Positions 45,017-56,722 of a DNA stretch of 64,000 nucleotides are shown piece by piece. Each line of letters starts with the position of its first letter. Positions within the stretch are counted from its first letter, which is position 1. Origin of the DNA: Hysterium pulicare CBS 123377 (Eukaryota; Ascomycota; Dothideomycetes; Hysteriales; Hysteriaceae); the NCBI GenBank assembly GCA_000467715.1, contig AJFK01001074.1, positions 79,651-143,650 on the forward strand. The letters are read 5' to 3'. The translations under genes were made by a program, and so were the position numbers. Below the pieces are notes generated by a model, which saw only the letters and a program-made list of their open reading frames with translations, did no database searches and was not told the origin of the DNA.

Positions 45017-48000
45017 ACGGATCCAGCCTCATTTAATAGTCTTCAATAACTCACTTTCTACCAATACCAAATCGGCACCAAGGATCATCCTTCTATCGAC
45101 CCACGACATCAGAACTAGCTTCTACACCTACACCGCCTTGATTACGATATGTAACGACATTATGACGCATCATACACATGACGAATTTCCTTTTCGATAC
45201 ATTGATTGGTTTTTTTTCTGCGAGAGGCTCCGAAAGGGAGACTAGGTCCCTATGGTGCGCACGTTTCCATGATACCCATGAGAGAAGGAAGGCTTTTATG
45301 TCGGACCTTAAGGGAAGCCCGGATCGGCATATCGTTGGTTTTCATCTTTTGTTCATTACAGATCTCTCACTTACGCATGCATGATTTCCTTTACTGGTTT
45401 GGTTTCATGTTGAGGTACATTGCACCGTTAGCAGGGCGTTTCGAAGACGTCTGATTGATTTGGAGGAAACATGAGCGCATACAGGTGGCTTCTTTTGGTT
45501 TCTCTTTTTTGGATTAGGCGTCTTGTCTATTTGCTCACCTATTGATTTAACTTGATTCACCTGCTTCTCGCGCGAGTTATTCGATTCTCCAATATATCCC
45601 TTTCGTTTTGGACCTTCTTCGCTTAGGCAGTTATGCTTCTTTTGGCGGTTGAGATGTGGTGATGGTTTTAATGTGTGGACTAGGGAGATGATCTTATTGT
45701 CTATATTCTTGCCATATATCTTTGAATCTTCACTCTATGGAAACTTTTTTCATCACCACATGCCTCACATTATTTCTTCGCCCATTGTGCCTGCTGTATC
45801 ATTGCCAACTCTATCACCACTATTGACAACTTTGATTAGGATCTATACAAAGAAATTGGATATCGTGGACGCTTCTGATGGTGGCTGGGAGGATGTCGGG
45901 ATTACTGCTGGTTTTTTCTTATCCCATTAGAATAACGACGCTGCACGGGATATGGAAAACGGATACTGTGGAGTAGGCGAACAACTTAGAACTGGAGAAG
46001 CAGCAGGTAGGTAAGTCAGAGTTTAGCTATTTGCAGGGAAGCTGATTTTACATAGTAAGCTAATAAGCTTAAGAAAAATCTTAAAAAAGTAGAAAGCTTA
46101 AGAGAAGGTACTAAATTCTACGGTTAGTTGAAAAGAGCTTGGAACAGCTTGGTATGCAGCAAGAAGAGGCCGAAAATGCCGGGCGAGGAATGCCAGTCTC
46201 ACGCCGCTGTAGGAGGGCAGTATATTCTCGTAAAGCTGTACAGACTATTCTTAGGTCGCCCATCAGAGCGCAGCATCTACGTCCTAGCGCAGAAGACGTA
46301 GTCTTGAAGGCTTTGGAGGAATATGGCTTCTGTATCCTCGACATTGCTTCTACTCCATCGATATCGAATCGGTTCTAGTAGTCAGCATTTCGAAAGTATT
46401 ATAGCGCATGTACCCCCCCACATCGTAAGCAGCGTAAGCACGAGCGTGGCTGCTGGGTTGTAGGATAAGTAGACGGGTGTGAACTGTCTTTTAGGAGTAG
46501 AACGGAACTCGTTTCGGGTGGGGAGCGCGAGGCTTCAGGCATATTGTAGATGGTGAGGATGAAAGGATTTCTTATTGGGGAGGGCCCGAGCTACGCCATA
46601 CCAACCTTGTACTATTAGTTACTCTAAAAAATCCTGGGCTACGGAGAGTATTGTGGGTTTGGTGGCGAGAATAATACTGAAGGGTCATCCTGATGCAAGT
46701 ACAGTTCCAACATCATACTGAATTTACTGACTAGAACTAGATTCACTCCTCGCTGTTTCTTGCAAATTATGGAGACTACCAAACATAAAAGGCGAGAGCT
46801 GAATTTTGCCCTTCATATCTAAATCCTGACAAGCTCCTTTCTACTTCCCGTCGTAGTAGGCATGATAGGATCCACAAAGCGTCATTCGAGATAGACAAGG
46901 GATACGGAGCACATTTCCTGGAGCCAGGTTTATTCCTAGCTCTAGAGAGCAAAGCTCCGGAACTCGCCCATCCTCTACATCGTTTCCAAAGACTGAATTG
47001 CTTGAAAGTAAGGAGTGCTGGCAGTACCGCAGATGCGAGACAGTCGATTCTAAAGGAGAATTATTTAACGAGATCCATCTCGAGACAAAGCCGTATCCGG
47101 GAAAGCAGATCTTTATTCGCACTGTGTCGAAAGAATATACCGATCGGAAAGAACCTATAGCCTTCCACTACCCAGAGTCGGCAAACTGGTCTCAGACGCC
47201 GCTTTTGAGGCTACGGCACAACGATTTGTTTGCTGGCAATCAGTTGTTGATTTTATAGCGTTCTTTTAGAAAGACAATGGGAGATCTTCGAACGCGCGCC
47301 CACGAGTTTATATTCTGTGCATTTTGCACCTGGGATCGATCGTGGCAACGAGCGTTGGTAACTTTCGCGGAGCGTGAATGAAGTAGGTAGACTCCTAGCA
47401 CTGGAGTTGGTAGCGATGGACACACGTATTAGAGCCATGCAACACAACTCTTACAATGAACTGTTAGAGGCATGAGATGTATGTGGTAGGAAGATTCCAT
47501 TACATCTACGGCTTTTCAAAAGATATCCCAGCAACTTCTATGCACGCGCACCTTCTACCGACTTAAATCAGTCGGATTTCATGGGCTCTACACCACAACG
47601 AAAAGCTTGTGATTGGGAATCGGATCTACTTCCGCACTGGCATGCATAACACCAGGCATGGAGACAATATTAGAGAAACGATTCAAATAAGGGAATCCGT
47701 TGATTGAACCGTCACAGATGCACGGGTACGAACCTCCCAATGGAATACGTCATGCATGTACGCCTTTTCACATAGCTGACTCAAGTTGATAATCTAGATC
47801 CCTATCGAAAACGACAAATCTCCGTTCAAAAACCTGTCTTTGGAAGCGCTGCTTCCGTGTTCCGGGATGCGATAATGGGGAAAAGTGTCAATGCGGGACA
47901 TAAATTGCCGACGTTATTAATCTATCTGGCAGACGGTTTCGTTTGATCATTCATCCAATCAACCCCGGTCCACACCATAGAAAACTACCATTTTCATGCT

Positions 48001-48459
48001 AGTGCGAGCGTTACTTGATGATCCATTGGTTGAGGTCCTATTACCCCATGTTTCCATTCCAGGGCTGGGTCGCGTGCCGGGACGTCGAAATAACCTTATA
48101 TTGTCTTCCACAATCCTAGGCCAATGTGTTTCTTGCGCTTACGACCCCATGCCAGTTAGCAATAAACATCACCCTGCGGCGGATATATGGAGAGGGCGCT
48201 ACAGTTGCCGACACCTGCCCACATGGTAATAGGCGCAGGGGTTGGCTTCCGGTGGCATCTTCATCTAAGAGTTCATGCCTCGGCCAATAAAAGCAGAACA
48301 AATCGTGTACGAAGAGTTCAATATGTACTGTAATATGGAATATAGGCCGTTCAGGTTCTTACAGTGCCGATCTCCACACACAGTACATAAGGGAACTCCA
48401 AGCCCACCATTGAGAATCCATCCATACAGCAACACTCACTCTCATATCAGATATCAGCT
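45017..48459. other. 3.4 kb gene-poor stretch
   Basis: It contains the 3' flank of the C2H2 gene, then AT-rich sequence. Near 46050-46110 AAGCTTAAGA occurs twice within 30 bp; after it an 80-codon frame (46139-46378) has coding-like composition but no family I can name. The last 300 bp before 48460 are the promoter of the AA9 gene, with CCAATAAAA at about 48280. No full gene is supported. Confidence 0.5.
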
Positions 48460-49300
48460 ATGAAGTCATTCACTGCCGCTCTCTTCGCCTCAGCGCTCGC
48501 TAGCGTGGCACACGGCCACTGTATGAAGAGTTTGAACCTATTCTACCAGCGATTTGGCTGACTGTTTCTTAGATATCTTCGAGTTTCTCACAGCAAATGG
48601 AGCAAAGGGCGCCGCATACCAAAACATTCGAAGGAACACCAACTACAACTCCCCTGTCACCTGTACGTCTCCAGCCTGAACCCAGTTCTCTCGCCAACCT
48701 AAGTACATTCGCTGACTTAGACTTCAGCATTGTCGTCCAATGATCTCCGCTGCAATGTTGGCGGCGAGACCGGTGGTAACACGACCACTGTGGCTCTGGC
48801 CGCTGGGGCTTCAGTCACTTTCACATCAGACACTGCCGTTTATCATCAAGGGCCAGTGACCTTCTATATGACCAAGGTCGCTGACGCCACAACCGCGGAT
48901 GGAAGCTCGGATTGGTTCAAGATCAAAGAAATCGGTCCTACATTTTCAGGTGGCCAGGCATCCTGGGACTTGAGCAGTACGTACCCTTCTTTTTCTACCC
49001 TAGCAAGAGTCCAAAACTCACTACTTATTAGCGACCTATCCCGTAACCGTACCCTCATGTCTCCCAGCCGGTGACTACCTCCTACGTATCGAGCAACTCG
49101 CGATTCATAATCCAGGCTCCACTCCTCAATTCTACATCTCCTGCGCTCAGGTCAAGTTAACAGGATCCGGCTCCGGATCACCCAGCCCTACGACTAAAAT
49201 CCCTGGCCACGTGAAAGCTACTGATCCTGGCTATACGGCAAACATTTACAATAACTTCAAGAGCTATACAGTTCCAGGACCAAAGGTTTGGTCATGTTAG
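48460..49300 (+). CDS. AA9 lytic polysaccharide monooxygenase (secreted)
   Basis: Exons 48460-48520, 48573-48662, 48728-48976 and 49032-49300, 222 residues. AA9 enzymes are copper monooxygenases that cleave cellulose or related glucans oxidatively. A signal peptide (residues 1-19, [10 protein letters not shown]) ends exactly before H20, which becomes the N-terminal histidine of the copper brace. The second copper ligand is H90 in [12 protein letters not shown]159, Q166 and the axial Y168 ([10 protein letters not shown]) complete the active site. C59/C171 and other cysteines suit disulfides. A short Gly/Ser/Pro linker and [15 protein letters not shown] tail end in WSC; there is no CBM1. The first intron separates the signal peptide plus H20 from the rest. 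The neighbours give no cellulase cluster. Confidence 0.95.
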
Positions 49301-50184
49301 AAGAAGAGAAGTATGCGGAGACATGTTTAGTAGAACGTTGTAGCATTATAGCTATTACTTGTAGGGAAGGTTTTTCAGTAGTCGAGGTTGCTGCCGAAGT
49401 ACAGCCGACAGTGAATGCTGGGGCCCTGCCAGACAGGATGGCGGAAATGGCTGGATCTTTGAGTGTTTGTGATGATACTTTGCTGTTTGTATTCTGTTAA
49501 TAATGGAAACTCATGAATCCATGTATTGGCTTTTAAGACTATGGTCACGGTCTCTCTCTCAGTGGAAAAACTAGCCTCAGTGAAATCATTTTACGCAACG
49601 ACTGGGTACCATACTCACGTCTAGTAAAGTTCGATGAGGTATCTCGTAGCTGGATTGGAATTCGTAGTGTGAGGCTTGGTACGTTGCCCTCCCTCTGCAT
49701 AACTCGTTCAGTTTTTGGGGAACTGTAGTGAAGCGCGTTCTCATCCTTCCGCAAATGACAATTGGCACTCGGTACTATGAGCTGAAGCCACCTCACAAGA
49801 TTTTCCTAACCTTCGTGAATTATGCGAATGTATGATAATTATTCCCCTAGTTGAGGATATATTTTGGAGCTTATGCTTCTGCTAACCTCCTTGAGCTAAC
49901 AAAGCTCGGTAGTATGTCCACAGCATTTATTAGGATATTCAGGATATAAGAATAATCTACTTTTTCAACTGGTCAACATTTATGCATCTCCATGATGGCC
50001 ATAGATATTAATGTCATTACTCTTATCTCGGAACCCCTCCAAGCCATCATGTCAATCACAACAAAACTACCTACAAGATCATGTCCAAATATTCCAACCT
50101 CCCAGAAGCTTTCCAGAAGCCTCTTCAGAAAACATCGACCCAGGTTGGCCTTCAACCTACCTAACAAGTCAACTACATTTTCAC
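49301..50184. other. Intergenic, no supported gene
   Basis: 884 bp between the AA9 stop and the stop of the next minus-strand gene. Short frames only. Confidence 0.5.
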
Positions 50185-50916
50185 TCACACTCTATGCACA
50201 TAACACCAAACAACAGGCAACTCCCTCCCCCTCTTCCCCGTCCACCCGACCTCCTTCAATGTCTGCTTTCCCTTATCCCCCTCAAAAGCAATCGTAGTCC
50301 CCTTCCCCCATTTCCCATTCCCTTGTTCCATCGCCTCTGTAATTGCCCACCCATTACTATCATCTCCGTTTCTGACCCTTTCGATCAAGTAGGCAACAGT
50401 CCAGTTCGTGTCTACGTAGAATTTGTTGAATCCAAGCTGGTGCATGAGACCACTGGGTAGATCCCAGGGCGCGGTGGGTCCGAGAAGATGATGGAAGATG
50501 CAGTGAGAGTCTGGGTAGAGGAGCGAGATACCGGGGTCTCTTCCGCCGGGGAAAGTGGTCGAGTCTTTGTCTTCCGCTGGGGCTGGGGCTGGTGCTTGTG
50601 CCGCGGGTGGACCCCAAGTTCCTGTTGGCATTGCGTAGCCGCCGTATGGAGGTGGTGGTTGGGCCCAGCCGCAGAAAGGCACCGGAGTGGGCGCTGCTGG
50701 TGGTGGTGGAGGAGGTGCAGGTGCTACTAGAGGTGGAGGCGGAGCACCGGGGAAGCACATTGGAGGGCCCATGTGCATTGGTGGGAAACCGAAGGGAGCT
50801 GGAAATCCGGGCGGAGCTAGCTCCAAAGGCGCTGGTGGTGGGTCGCGGTTGATGTTTGGGTTGTCGCCGACGTTTGGGTGCCAGGGGAAACCGGAGGGTG
50901 GTGGTGGACAAGACAT
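50185..50916 (-). CDS. Proline-rich conserved fungal protein, unknown function
   Basis: Single frame, 243 residues. The first ~118 residues are about half proline and alanine with Gly and Met (PPPPSGFPWHP, APAPPPPPPAAP), likely disordered and able to bind SH3 or WW domains. The C-terminal part, from about residue 127, looks globular and conserved: GISLLYPDSHCIFHHLLGP, TAPWDLPSGLMHQLGFNKF, VDTNWTVAYLIERVRNGDD, then GDKGKQTLKEVGWTGKRG and LPVVWCYVH. No signal peptide or membrane segment is seen. I recognise no named domain. The start at MSCPPPPSG is the first ATG of the open frame and is followed immediately by the proline block. Confidence 0.72.
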   Translation of the reverse strand: MSCPPPPSGFPWHPNVGDNPNINRDPPPAPLELAPPGFPAPFGFPPMHMGPPMCFPGAPPPPLVAPAPPPPPPAAPTPVPFCGWAQPPPPYGGYAMPTGTWGPPAAQAPAPAPAEDKDSTTFPGGRDPGISLLYPDSHCIFHHLLGPTAPWDLPSGLMHQLGFNKFYVDTNWTVAYLIERVRNGDDSNGWAITEAMEQGNGKWGKGTTIAFEGDKGKQTLKEVGWTGKRGRELPVVWCYVHRV

Positions 50917-52265
50917 TTTGGGAGTTGGTTGAATGTAGATGTTGATGTAAAGGAGGAATAGTTTTATAGGTGGAGATCAATGAGAGTTGTTTGTGTAATG
51001 TTGGGAAGCTTCTCCAGGAAGGTTGTGGAAATGGTTGAACGCAGGTGTGAAGATGTTGGAAGAGATACTGGAAAGAGAAGATTATAGACCTTATATATTA
51101 TTTTTGGTCGCTCCTGAACAATGGAAATGGAAGTGAAGAGAGATACATCAGGGGTACAGGTCATGCTGACATGGCAGTGTTCATGACAGTTAATACGATA
51201 TCCTGTAATCAGTGAAGAAAGAGTAGAAATGCAAAAGAGAGCGCGAAGCTTGGGAATCTGACGCATGGACTCATCGACGAGCCTGCTACCAATAAAGAAA
51301 TCCTCCTTAGCGGCACTGGCATTCGCTGTCACTTCGGTGACTGGGGAAAATATAGCTGTCGTATGCCGGCATGCTTATGTTAGTGGAAGTTGGCAAGTTG
51401 TTGATCATCGTCTATGACTTGGTGTGAATGAGAGCGAACTATGTTGCCAAAGCCGGGCAGGGCTTTTGGGTATTGACGGTTGATTAGTCGACATGTAGCT
51501 GATTTATGCTTATGAAGTGTTGTAGACGTGGTCACGATGCCAGAATATAACTTCACTGATGCCAATGTCTTGGCTTTGGCTTTGAGTTCTGGTGTTGGCT
51601 CAGACTGTTCTCCATATCTGAGCGCAGATTCCCTGACTGGAGCCCTGACGAGGTGATATGGCTGGTCCTGTTGATCTTAGCATGGTGGAGGGTTGAAATT
51701 TAATTCCTCTTTGAGCTCTTGACTGGGTTTGTGTTCAACCATCGCTCTGGGGCATACTGTGCCTCCGTATCATATAGATGAAAATATCATGTGCGTCGAG
51801 ATAGGCGTTTGATGTGAGTAGAAGTCGGAATCGAGGTGGTGGTTTTGTCCTCCGCGGCGTCGGGTCAACTTGCCTCTAGGAGTTAGGTTGGAGTTGTGAT
51901 GTTGACCCCGCCCCAACACCTCGACATGCGGGCTGTTATCAAAAGCACAAGGACCAGTGGCGCATCCATAGGGCATCAGATTTCTAGACCCTTAGAGGAA
52001 GGCCGATGCGCCTACCAGTCATATACGCAAGAAACTAAGGCGTATGAATGGCCAATGCATCTGAGAGCACATCATCAACACTTCTAACTTGACCGGCGGC
52101 GGCATATCTTTGTACCACTGTCATAGCTCCACTTTCTTATCATTCTTTAGTCCCTCGTCGACCTCTCCCCGCTGAATAATAAAATGTAGTCCTTTCCCTG
52201 ATCTCATGGCTTAACTTCTCTCCATCTCCTTCCTTCATACCTAATCTGTATTCACCCGTCACGAA
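50917..52265. other. Divergent intergenic region
   Basis: 1.35 kb between the starts of the proline-rich gene (-) and the amine oxidase gene (+). The 100 bp before 52266 are CT-rich. No other gene is supported. Confidence 0.5.
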
Positions 52266-54516
52266 ATGTCTACCGAATCAGTCGCCACCTCGCCCTCTGC
52301 CCGCCCCGCCAAGCAGATCGCTGCTCATCCACTAGCACCTCTCACTGCTTCAGAAATCACTTCTACTGCCGCAGTTATCAAAGCTGGATGGCCGGCTCAT
52401 ACTGATCTTCATTTCAAAGTTATTACACTTCAAGAACCACCGAAGGCCGAGGTCCTGCCCTACCTTGAAGCGGAACACATTGGATCATCACTCCCAAAAA
52501 TCAGCAGAAGGGCATTTGTGAACTATTATATCCGCAACACTGTATGTCCAAACTCCATTCTTTTGGGGGAAGCCCACTTCTGATCACGCTATCTATCAGA
52601 ACAAATTCCATGAAGCAATCGTAGATCTATCCACAGGACGAGTACTGAGCAATGTCCTACTTGGCAAGAATGTGCATGCCAACGGTGATGGTGACGAAAT
52701 AGTGACAATCGAAAAAGCTGCGCTAGAGGATGAAGGAGTGCAGGCGGAGATTGCAAAATTAAAGCTTCCAGAAGGCACTGTAGTCATCAGTGACCCATGG
52801 ATATACGGTATATCCAATCCCTGCACGCTGACGAATGGTATGGGCTAACTTAAAGGAAAGGATCCGATGGAGTTGACGATGACGAGAGAATGTATCAATG
52901 CTTCCTCTATATGAGGGATCCAATGAATCCATCCGAGGCCGACTCAAACCACTATGCGCTTCCATTGCCCATCTCTCCTGTCGTTTCCACGGACACCATG
53001 AAGGTCATCCGAATAGACCTGCTGCCCACAGGTGTGGACAACACTATTAAGGAAATCGAACCTTATCAGATCAAGCCACCCAATGAGTATATTCCTGAGC
53101 ATCAAACGCTTAGGACCGATCTCAAGCCACTCAACGTCATCCAACCCGAGGGTGCAAGCTTCAATGTAACCCAAGATGGTACTTCTAATGTTCTCTCATG
53201 GCAGAAGTGGCAGTTCAGAGTTGGATTCAATCAAAGGGAAGGTATGGTCTTGTATGATGTAAGTAAAGCCTTCTCCAATGCTGCAGAAATTTCTAATTCA
53301 ATCACAGGTTCGATACGATGATCGTAGCCTGTTTTACCGACTGTCTCTATCAGACATGAACATCCCATATGCCGATCCCCGTCACCCTTACCATAAGAAA
53401 TCTGCATTCGATCTTGGCGATGCAGGTGCAGGTATCATGGCCAACAATCTCAAACTAGGTTGCGATTGCTTAGGCTCTATTTACTATCTCAATGCTGTGC
53501 TTTCAGACGACAAAGGTGGCGTAGTCCCAATGGAAAATGTCGTTTGCATACACGAGCAGGATGCCGGTATTGCTTGGAAACACACAAATTACAGGACTGG
53601 AAGGGCGGCAGTTGCAAGATCCAGAGAATTGGTCCTTCAGTCAATCATCACCGTGTCGAACTATGAGTATATCCTGGCATTCATATTCAATCAGGCCGGA
53701 GAAGTTGATTACGAGGTTCGCGCCACTGGAATTCTAAGCACACAACCCGTGGACGACGGCGTAGAAGTTCCATTCGGTACTGTGGTGCACCCGGGAGTTC
53801 TAGCCGTACACCATCAACACATCTTCTCACTCCGTGTGGATCCCATGATCGACGGTTATCGAAACAGGGTGACATACGACGAAGCGCACCCGATGCCACG
53901 GTCGGATTTCAACCCTCATGGTACCGGTTACTACGTGCAAGAAACCGTGGTTGAGAAGTCTGGCGGCTTCGATCTTGACTTCGATAAGAACCGTATTTTC
54001 AAGATTCAAAACGCCTCTGTTAAGAACCCTATTAATGGTAAACCTGTGGCCTACAAGATTCAAGCACCGGGCTTCCAGAAGATACTCTCAGACCATGACA
54101 GCTTCAACTATAAGCGCGCGGAGTTCTCGGATCATAACATCTACGTCGTGAAATATCATGATGATGAGCTCTACGCTGGAGGCAAATATACCAATCAGTC
54201 AAGAGGAGGTACCGGTGTCCGGGCCTGGGCGGACAGAAAGGAGAACGTCAAAGACGAGGATATTGTTGTCTTTGTGCAATTTGGCATTAACCACGTTCCT
54301 CGAATCGAGGACTTCCCAGTAATGCCTTGCGAGATCCTGAAGGTACATATGAAGCCAGTCAACTTCTTTAACAAGAATCCGGCCCTCGATGTACCGCCAT
54401 CAGAACAGAATTTTAATAGAAGTGTTTTGGTGTCGGAGTCAGAGCAGCACCAGCAACCGTCGGTGGAGGGAAAGATTTCGAGTTCAGGGGATGTTTGCTG
54501 CACAAGCAAACTGTGA
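52266..54516 (+). CDS. Copper amine oxidase with peroxisomal targeting signal
   Basis: Exons 52266-52541, 52600-52807, 52861-53258 and 53308-54516, 696 residues. The enzyme oxidatively deaminates primary amines to aldehydes, giving ammonia and hydrogen peroxide. Y413 in TVSNYEY is the tyrosine that matures to topaquinone. D329 (AFDLGDAG) is the likely catalytic base. Copper ligands are H463 and H465 (HHQHIFSLRVDP) and H623 (INHVPRIEDFP). Small N-terminal domains precede the large beta-sandwich, as in the family. The C-terminus is CCTSKL, a perfect PTS1, so the enzyme acts in peroxisomes, where catalase can remove peroxide. In fungi such enzymes serve nitrogen use; no nitrogen-related neighbours are seen. 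Confidence 0.96.
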
Positions 54517-54600
54517 AGAGAACAGAGTAGATAGAGACATATGATAGATTGAACAATAAACTTCCGGTTGATACATCAACATAAGCATCCCCTGGTGGTC

Positions 54601-54620
54601 CACGTGCACTATGGCACGTG
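54601..54620. promoter_or_regulatory. Inverted pair of CACGTG E-boxes upstream of RNA15
   Basis: CACGTGC (54601-54607) and GCACGTG (54614-54620) are mirror arms of 7 bp with a 6-bp spacer, 166-185 bp before the RNA15 start. CACGTG binds bHLH factors such as Cbf1; paired sites suggest function but this is inferred. Confidence 0.45.
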
Positions 54621-54785
54621 CCTTTGTTCGTAGGGCACGGACCTGGTCTGGCTTGGCTTGGCATCTTTAACTTCGCGATTCGATATTCATCAGTTTTCAA
54701 ACATCAAAGAGTATAGTCAGTGCCTTCACTTCGCCCATAAAACCCCCCTCAGACGAAGGTATAACACTTATAACTCACCTCCACC

Positions 54786-55776
54786 ATGGCACCGAACGAC
54801 AAAGCTGGGCGTGTCGTTTTTATCGGCAATATCCCATACGGTACGTACATTCCGACCATCTAGGTAGCTACTTTGATCTCCTTCAACTCTAACAACTGCG
54901 GCAGGAGGCACAGAGGAGCTCATCGTTGACACCCTCAGCCGTGTTGGACAGGTTTTGAATTTCCGATTAGTCTACGACAAGGACACAGGGCGACCGAAGG
55001 GCTTTGGTTTCGCGGAATTCTCAGACGCCGACGCAGCTGCCTCCGCTGTCAGAAATCTTAACGATTACGAAGTCATGGGGAGGAAGTTGAGAGTTGATTG
55101 GTCGAATGACAATGGAGCGGGCGACGCTGCACCTGCAAACTACGTCGCGCAACCTACAACTACAATCACAAACGGACAGCAAGACATGGCGCCCCCGCAA
55201 CAGTCAAGCGTTCTGCCACCTCTACCACCGGGCACAGATCTGCAACCCAATATCACTTGTCCAGACGCAATTTCGCGCACGCTATCTACATTACCAGCTC
55301 CCCAACTTCTCGACATTCTTTCACAGATGAAGGGTTTAGTCATGACCGATCCGGGCAAAGCGACCGAACTTCTCAAACAGGCTCCTCAACTCTCTTACGC
55401 CATCTTCCAATCTCTCCTCCTCCTCAACCTCGTCGACACAAGCATCCTCTCCACCATCATCGAACAAGCCGCTGGTAATCCAGCACCTGCAACACTATCA
55501 GTAGCTCCGCCACAACAACCTGTTCCTCAACCCCCGCGCACTTTTCCAGGATATCCACCACAACCCGTACCTACCCCGCCGGTCGCACCCACACCGCAAT
55601 ATCAAGCGCCACCGGTGCCGCAAGCCCAGTCTCAGATGCCCGGACAGGACGATCTGTTCAAGGCGGTTATGGCGATGTCGCAGCAGCAAGTTGATGCGCT
55701 GCCACCGGATCAGAGGATGCAGATTATGGCGCTGAGGCAGGGGCTTCTGTCTGGTGGTGGAGGACCAAGATATTAG
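54786..55776 (+). CDS. RNA15: Cleavage stimulation factor subunit Rna15 / CstF-64
   Basis: Exons 54786-54840 and 54905-55776, 308 residues. Rna15/CstF-64 binds the pre-mRNA near the poly(A) site and works with Rna14 in 3'-end cleavage. The RRM spans about residues 8-86, with RNP2 VVFIGNIPY and RNP1 RPKGFGFAEF. A hinge domain follows (TLSTLPAPQLLDILSQMKGL to LSYAIFQSLLLLNLVD, residues ~155-210), which binds Rna14. A Pro/Gln-rich spacer and the C-terminal CSTF helical domain (DALPPDQRMQIMALRQGLL) end the protein. The start codon lies in CCACCATGG, an ideal initiation context. The intron interrupts RNP2 after NIPY, a position often seen in fungi. All family parts are present. Confidence 0.96.
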
Positions 55777-56722
55777 GACTTTTCTGCATGGGTCTTGGGG
55801 GCATTGTTCAGCAGCGATGGCGTTGGGCGCATCTGTTCGGGTATGGAATCAGGCCATATCTTGGCCGGCAACTAACTGGGATTCAAAAAAAAATGGTGGA
55901 ATTGTATGATTGAAGTTTGATTCATTCTGACAGAGGTTGACAGATCTTAAATTACTGTCGTTTTCGCGGGCACTGACTATGGGAAGAACGAGCTTCTTAT
56001 CAGGCCAGTCGAGCTACAATTATGAGCTCTCACCAATATAATTGGTAGATTGCCAACGCTGTATGAATCTTATCCGGATAGCTAAGACAGCATCAAACCA
56101 ATACTCTTCGAATACGAGAGAGATTCTGTTAAGACATGGTTGATTATATGTGATGATGATCCTTCTCGGGGGGGTCCTTTGTTGCAAGCCACCAAGCCTC
56201 GCAAACACCCGTGCCGTCGTTCTCCCGAGTCCCGACCCGAATGTTTTTGTTTACTTTGACGTTAAGACTTTGAGCTTTGATTAGGATTGAAATTTATCTC
56301 GCTTCAATAGAAGCACCGGGAAGGAATCATAATTGTCGTGAGTTGATTCTTGTGTGCGACTATAATTTTTCAACTGTGAAGCGAATCCGAGGTTGAGGGT
56401 GCCTTCCCCTGATTGGGTATGCTGATGGGAGGCTGGGATGGCACGATCATCCCGTCAAGCTCCCATCGCCACATTCACACCCTCATCATCATCCTGGGCG
56501 CGTCTCATCGCGAGAGGTGTTTGATTTTTGCTTTCGCATAGCCAGCGACTCTCCTTGTTGACCTGTACCATATGATGATTAACGACTTAACGACTTTCCA
56601 TTGATCGGAGGATACCCCAAAAGACCGCTGCTGCCCGCACCGGGTTTTGCGTGTGATAATTTCTCAGTTATCCTGTACCACCATTCGGAATAGCCATACA
56701 TACACCCAACCCACATTTCAAA
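55777..56722. other. Intergenic / upstream region of the LAH-like gene
   Basis: 946 bp. No conserved frame; a purine/pyrimidine mixture with an A9 run near 55887. Presumably RNA15 3' UTR and LAH promoter. Confidence 0.5.

Noticed and set aside
46998-47258. 86-codon plus frame
   Set aside because: Isolated, no motif, mixed composition; could not be joined to another exon.
3281-54620. Scattered single CACGTG sites as a common regulatory code
   Set aside because: About eight were noted, whereas roughly 15 are expected by chance in 64 kb; only the inverted pair at 54601-54620 is kept.
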